Positions 22,803 to 25,235 of a stretch of DNA of 25,235 bases are shown here, one piece after another (position 1 is the stretch's first letter; each line of letters starts with the position of its first letter). The translations under genes and the position numbers were made by a program. Source of the stretch: JANXQE01 sp035651635 (GTDB taxonomy: Bacteria; Verrucomicrobiota; Verrucomicrobiia; Limisphaerales; UBA8199). The stretch covers positions 1 to 25,235 of the forward strand of contig DASRFK010000327.1 of assembly GCA_035651635.1 (NCBI GenBank). The letters are read 5' to 3'. The notes beneath the pieces were generated by a model. The model did no database searches. It saw nothing but the letters and a program-made list of their open reading frames with translations, and was not told the origin of the DNA.

Positions 22803-23489
22803 ATGAACGAACGCGAGAGCATCCTGGCCCGGATCCGCGAAGCGCTGCGGGTCCAGGCTCCCAGGGCAGGCCATGCGGACGGCCAGACCGGCGAGTCACC
22901 CGGATTGCCCGATGCGGCGGCGATGCGCCGATGGTTACCGGCAGGAGGTGAAACCCTCGACGAGCAGTTGGCTCTTTTCGCAAAAAACGCTACGGATCTT
23001 AAAGCCGAATTCCACCTGCTGCAAACCCCGCAAGAGTTGGGGTCGCGGGTACGCGCCTTGAGGGATACGGAAGGCTGGAGCAAGGTGGCAACCCATCGTG
23101 GTGACCTGACCGATCTGGTTTGCCAGGAATTAAACCTGCCGGTTTGTCATACCGATACTTCGTACGATCCCGCCGAACTGGAAAGCTGCAGCGTCGGGAT
23201 CACGCAATGCGACGCGCTGGTGGCTCAGACCGGCAGTGTGCTCCTCAGCAGCCGTAGTGCGGGCGGCCGGGCCTTGTCTGTATTACCCCCGCACCATCTG
23301 GTTTTGGCGCGACGGGAGCAATTGCTGCGAGATCTACCGGCAGCTCTTGAGCTTTTGAAACGGACGTATGCTCCAACCTATCCCAGCTTCATCTCGTTCA
23401 TTACCGGTCCAAGCCGCACAGGCGACATCGAGCGCATCCTGGTTTTGGGCGCTCACGGTCCAAAGAAATTAACGATCGTTTGTGTTTAG
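22803..23489 (+). CDS. lutC: LutC-type LUD-domain protein
   Basis: The 228-residue LUD-domain protein starts at the ATG at 22803, one base after the lutB stop. The N-terminus (MNERESILARIREAL) is typical of LutC. The conserved core SVGITQCDALVAQTGSVLL followed by GGRALSVLPPHHLVL forms the LUD domain body. It is the third component of the LutABC lactate oxidation system in the cytoplasm. No regulator or lctP-type permease is adjacent. The MFS gene 284 bp downstream on the same strand is the best candidate importer. Confidence 0.92.
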   Translation: MNERESILARIREALRVQAPRAGHADGQTGESPGLPDAAAMRRWLPAGGETLDEQLALFAKNATDLKAEFHLLQTPQELGSRVRALRDTEGWSKVATHRGDLTDLVCQELNLPVCHTDTSYDPAELESCSVGITQCDALVAQTGSVLLSSRSAGGRALSVLPPHHLVLARREQLLRDLPAALELLKRTYAPTYPSFISFITGPSRTGDIERILVLGAHGPKKLTIVCV

Positions 23490-23773
23490 GAGCTCAGAAC
23501 GGTTCGAAAACTAGGATGAATCGCCTCAGCGGCCTTTGACAACTGTTTGGAACTATTGGAAACGCATGCAGCGCAAGATTGGACCCGGTTCTTCGAGAAC
23601 TCGTAGGTCTCCAAACGCCGCAGTCAGCCCGGCAGAAGATCCCTTCTACCCGAAGTGGGATGCGACCGGGTGAGCGAAGGTCGCAACTCCTTCAGAGTCA
23701 ATCGGCGGTTTCGCCTCGCCTCTTCAGGGCATATTCGCTTCCCCATGCGTGGTGGTTCGAGTAGAAGTGCGGC
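23490..23773 (+). other. Structured 284-bp spacer between lutC and the MFS permease
   Basis: No gene is supported. Three hairpins cluster before the permease start: GTTCT-TCG-AGAAC near 23589-23601, an ATCCC/GGGAT stem extended by TTC/GAA at about 23639-23661, and TGCGACC/GGTCGCA with an 11-base loop at 23661-23685. They may form a terminator for lutC or a leader for the permease. No known riboswitch class was recognised. Confidence 0.35.
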
Positions 23774-25048
23774 GTGCAATCCTCCAGCATCACGCGCTAT
23801 CAGTGGCTGGTGCTGTTCGTGGCCTGGCTGGGATGGGTGTTCGATTCCATGGACTCGACCATCTACACGTTGGTACTTCAACCGGCTCTGCAGGACCTCC
23901 TGCGCCGCCAGGCCGGAGTCCCCGTTCCAGCCGAACTGGTTAGCTGGTACGGAGGCATTATTCTGTCGGTGTTCCTGATCGGGTGGGCGATGGGCGGGGT
24001 TACGTTCGGTGTGCTGGCCGATCATTTTGGCCGCACCCGGGTTCTCATCTGGACGATCCTGATTTACGCCATTTTCACCGGCTTGGCCGCCTTGTCGCGG
24101 ACCTGGTGGGAGCTGGCTTTGCTGCGCTTTGTGACTGCCTTGGGGATCGGAGGCGAGTGGGCTGCCGGCGCGGCGCTAGTAGCCGAAGTGTGGCCTGAAT
24201 CCAAGCGCGCCAAAGCAGCCGGATTATTGCAATCGGCATGGGCAGCCGGTTTCTTTCTGGCGGCGCTGATCAACCTGATGTTGCGCAATTCAGGATGGCG
24301 CCCGATTTTCGTCGTCGGTATTGGTCCGGCGCTGGTGGCGCTGGCTGTTCGGGTATGGGTTCGGGAGCCGGAGCTTTGGTTACGCGCGCGGTCCGTGGAG
24401 CAACCGTCAGCGGCTTCTTCCAAATCCAAACTCACTGCACTCTTTCAACCGGGCCTGCGTCGCTCGACCTTGGTTGGAGCCGGACTCGCGTTTGTGGCTG
24501 TGTTCGGCCTATGGGGTGCAACCAATTGGACGCCAACCCTGATACGATCGCTGCCGGATTTCGCGCATACCGCTCCAGCCAGGGTGAACGCCTCAGTCAG
24601 TTACGCCACCATGCTTTTAAATCTTGGAGCCCTGGCAGGGTATGTGTCATTCGGGCCTTTGGCTGATCGGTTCGGTCGGCGATCTGCCTTTGGCCTGATG
24701 TGTTGCGGCAGCTTCATCATGCTGCCCACCGCTTTTCTGACGCCTCGTTCCTATGCGACCGTCCTTGCACTACTGCCATTGTTAGGATTCTTCAACAACG
24801 GCATTTTCAGCGGCTTTGCTATTTACTTGCCAGAACTGTTCCCAACCGCCATTCGCGCGACTGGAGCTGGCTTCTGTTTCAATGTCGGCCGCGTGTTGGC
24901 CTCGGCCGGCCCGTTTCTCACGGGCTATTTGGTGGCGCAGCTAGGGAGCTTTGGCCGGGCCGCCAGCGCTATTGCCCTCGTCTACCTGTTGGGCTTGTTA
25001 ATTTTGCTATTTGCCCCTGAAACTAAAGGCCGGCCACTGCCGGCATAG
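23774..25048 (+). CDS. MFS transporter, possibly a lactate or carboxylate permease
   Basis: The product is 424 residues with 12 predicted membrane helices. Helix 1 carries the acidic GWVFDSMDSTIY, loop 2-3 has the MFS signature GVLADHFGRTRVL, and helix 4/5 reads FVTALGIGGEWAAGAALVAE. The loop 8-9 copy GPLADRFGRR and YLPELFPTAIRATG complete the pattern, close to sialate/carboxylate (NanT/JEN1-like) MFS members. The GTG at 23774 is the only start between an in-frame TAG at 23762 and the first membrane helix, so it is chosen. Being downstream of lutABC suggests lactate uptake, but the 284-bp spacer means independent expression is possible. Substrate unproven. Confidence 0.88.
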   Translation: MQSSSITRYQWLVLFVAWLGWVFDSMDSTIYTLVLQPALQDLLRRQAGVPVPAELVSWYGGIILSVFLIGWAMGGVTFGVLADHFGRTRVLIWTILIYAIFTGLAALSRTWWELALLRFVTALGIGGEWAAGAALVAEVWPESKRAKAAGLLQSAWAAGFFLAALINLMLRNSGWRPIFVVGIGPALVALAVRVWVREPELWLRARSVEQPSAASSKSKLTALFQPGLRRSTLVGAGLAFVAVFGLWGATNWTPTLIRSLPDFAHTAPARVNASVSYATMLLNLGALAGYVSFGPLADRFGRRSAFGLMCCGSFIMLPTAFLTPRSYATVLALLPLLGFFNNGIFSGFAIYLPELFPTAIRATGAGFCFNVGRVLASAGPFLTGYLVAQLGSFGRAASAIALVYLLGLLILLFAPETKGRPLPA

Positions 25049-25158
25049 GGCTGCTTTGTTGCTGTCCCATTTGTGCCTGCCTACCCCTTTTCTCCCGGGG
25101 GTGGTGGGGCATTTTGCTTAGGTGTACATGCACGGAAGCAGGCGGATGTTAGCTCTGT

Positions 25159-25235
25159 ATGAAAACCAAGGAGTTGTGGGTTGGCAGGCTGGCGGCGGGA
25201 ATAGCGGCCGCTGGGTTGTGCGCCGGGACCATTTT
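25159..25235 (+). CDS. 5' end of a gene for an exported protein, cut by window edge
   Basis: The ATG at 25159 opens a 25-codon frame reaching the window end. The translation is basic at first (MKTKELWVGR) and then hydrophobic and alanine/glycine-rich (LAAGIAAAGLCAG), the pattern of a signal peptide; the cysteine could be a lipoprotein cysteine. The upstream AGC-rich spacer has no clear ribosome binding site. Too short to identify. Confidence 0.45.
   Translation, partial: MKTKELWVGRLAAGIAAAGLCAGTI

Noticed and set aside
21371..23083. 570-codon antisense frame opposite lutB and lutC
   Set aside because: Long antisense frames arise from GC-biased third positions; lutB and lutC have clear motifs while this frame has none.
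23536..23559. TTGACA promoter box before the MFS gene
   Set aside because: A perfect -35 hexamer exists at 23536-23541 but no acceptable -10 lies 16-18 bases downstream.
25080..25120. Possible terminator after the MFS gene (C-rich and G-rich tracts before TTTT)
   Set aside because: The CCCC and GGGG runs pair only loosely and the T run is short, so a stem-loop terminator is not convincing.

Overview
The window looks like a chromosomal segment of a moderately GC-rich bacterium, most likely a verrucomicrobiote of the Pedosphaera/Limisphaerales type. That assignment is inferred from protein style and was not searched. The supporting signs are secreted proteins ending in a DxNNDGxxDxWQ / DPDEDGxxNLNEFxxxTDPTN tail, a discoidin-type secreted protein paired with an Agl23-like membrane protein, few clear Shine-Dalgarno sites, and intergenic regions full of short hairpin-bearing repeats. 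Layout: (1) 1-457 has no gene. It holds the 5' end of a group II intron on the minus strand, cut by the window edge, abutting a 3.2-copy array of a 102-103 bp repeat. (2) 458-6587, minus strand: an Agl23-like GT-C membrane protein translationally coupled to a secreted discoidin-like protein, a DUF1186/SEC-C protein, and a large secreted tandem-repeat/serine beta-lactamase-fold protein. (3) 6734-12078: topoisomerase IV subunits ParE and ParC on the minus strand with a PIN-toxin/antitoxin pair between them. A second PIN module (AbrB-type antitoxin plus toxin) lies on the plus strand and converges on parC, sharing a TTAA for both stop codons. (4) 12362-13927: an APC amino-acid permease, divergent from the sugar operon across a hairpin-rich spacer. 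(5) 14404-18850: a sodium/sugar symporter, a two-TM mini-protein, aldose 1-epimerase and galactokinase, a compact galactose uptake and activation operon without galT or galE in view. (6) 18853-19896, minus: a GDP-mannose 3,5-epimerase. (7) 20688-25048, plus: lutABC for lactate oxidation followed by an MFS permease that may import the substrate. The window closes on the start of another exported protein. Three observations stand out. First, the hairpins in two distant intergenic arrays all have perfect 7-bp stems of the form GCnGnnn with compensating changes, suggesting a maintained structural element. Second, the group II intron boundary falls between the two hairpins of one repeat unit, exactly where that unit stops matching its sister copies. 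Third, a 122-bp palindromic MITE-like element occurs twice, and one copy supplies part of the stop codon of its neighbour gene. Assignments come from reading motifs by eye; no database search was run.
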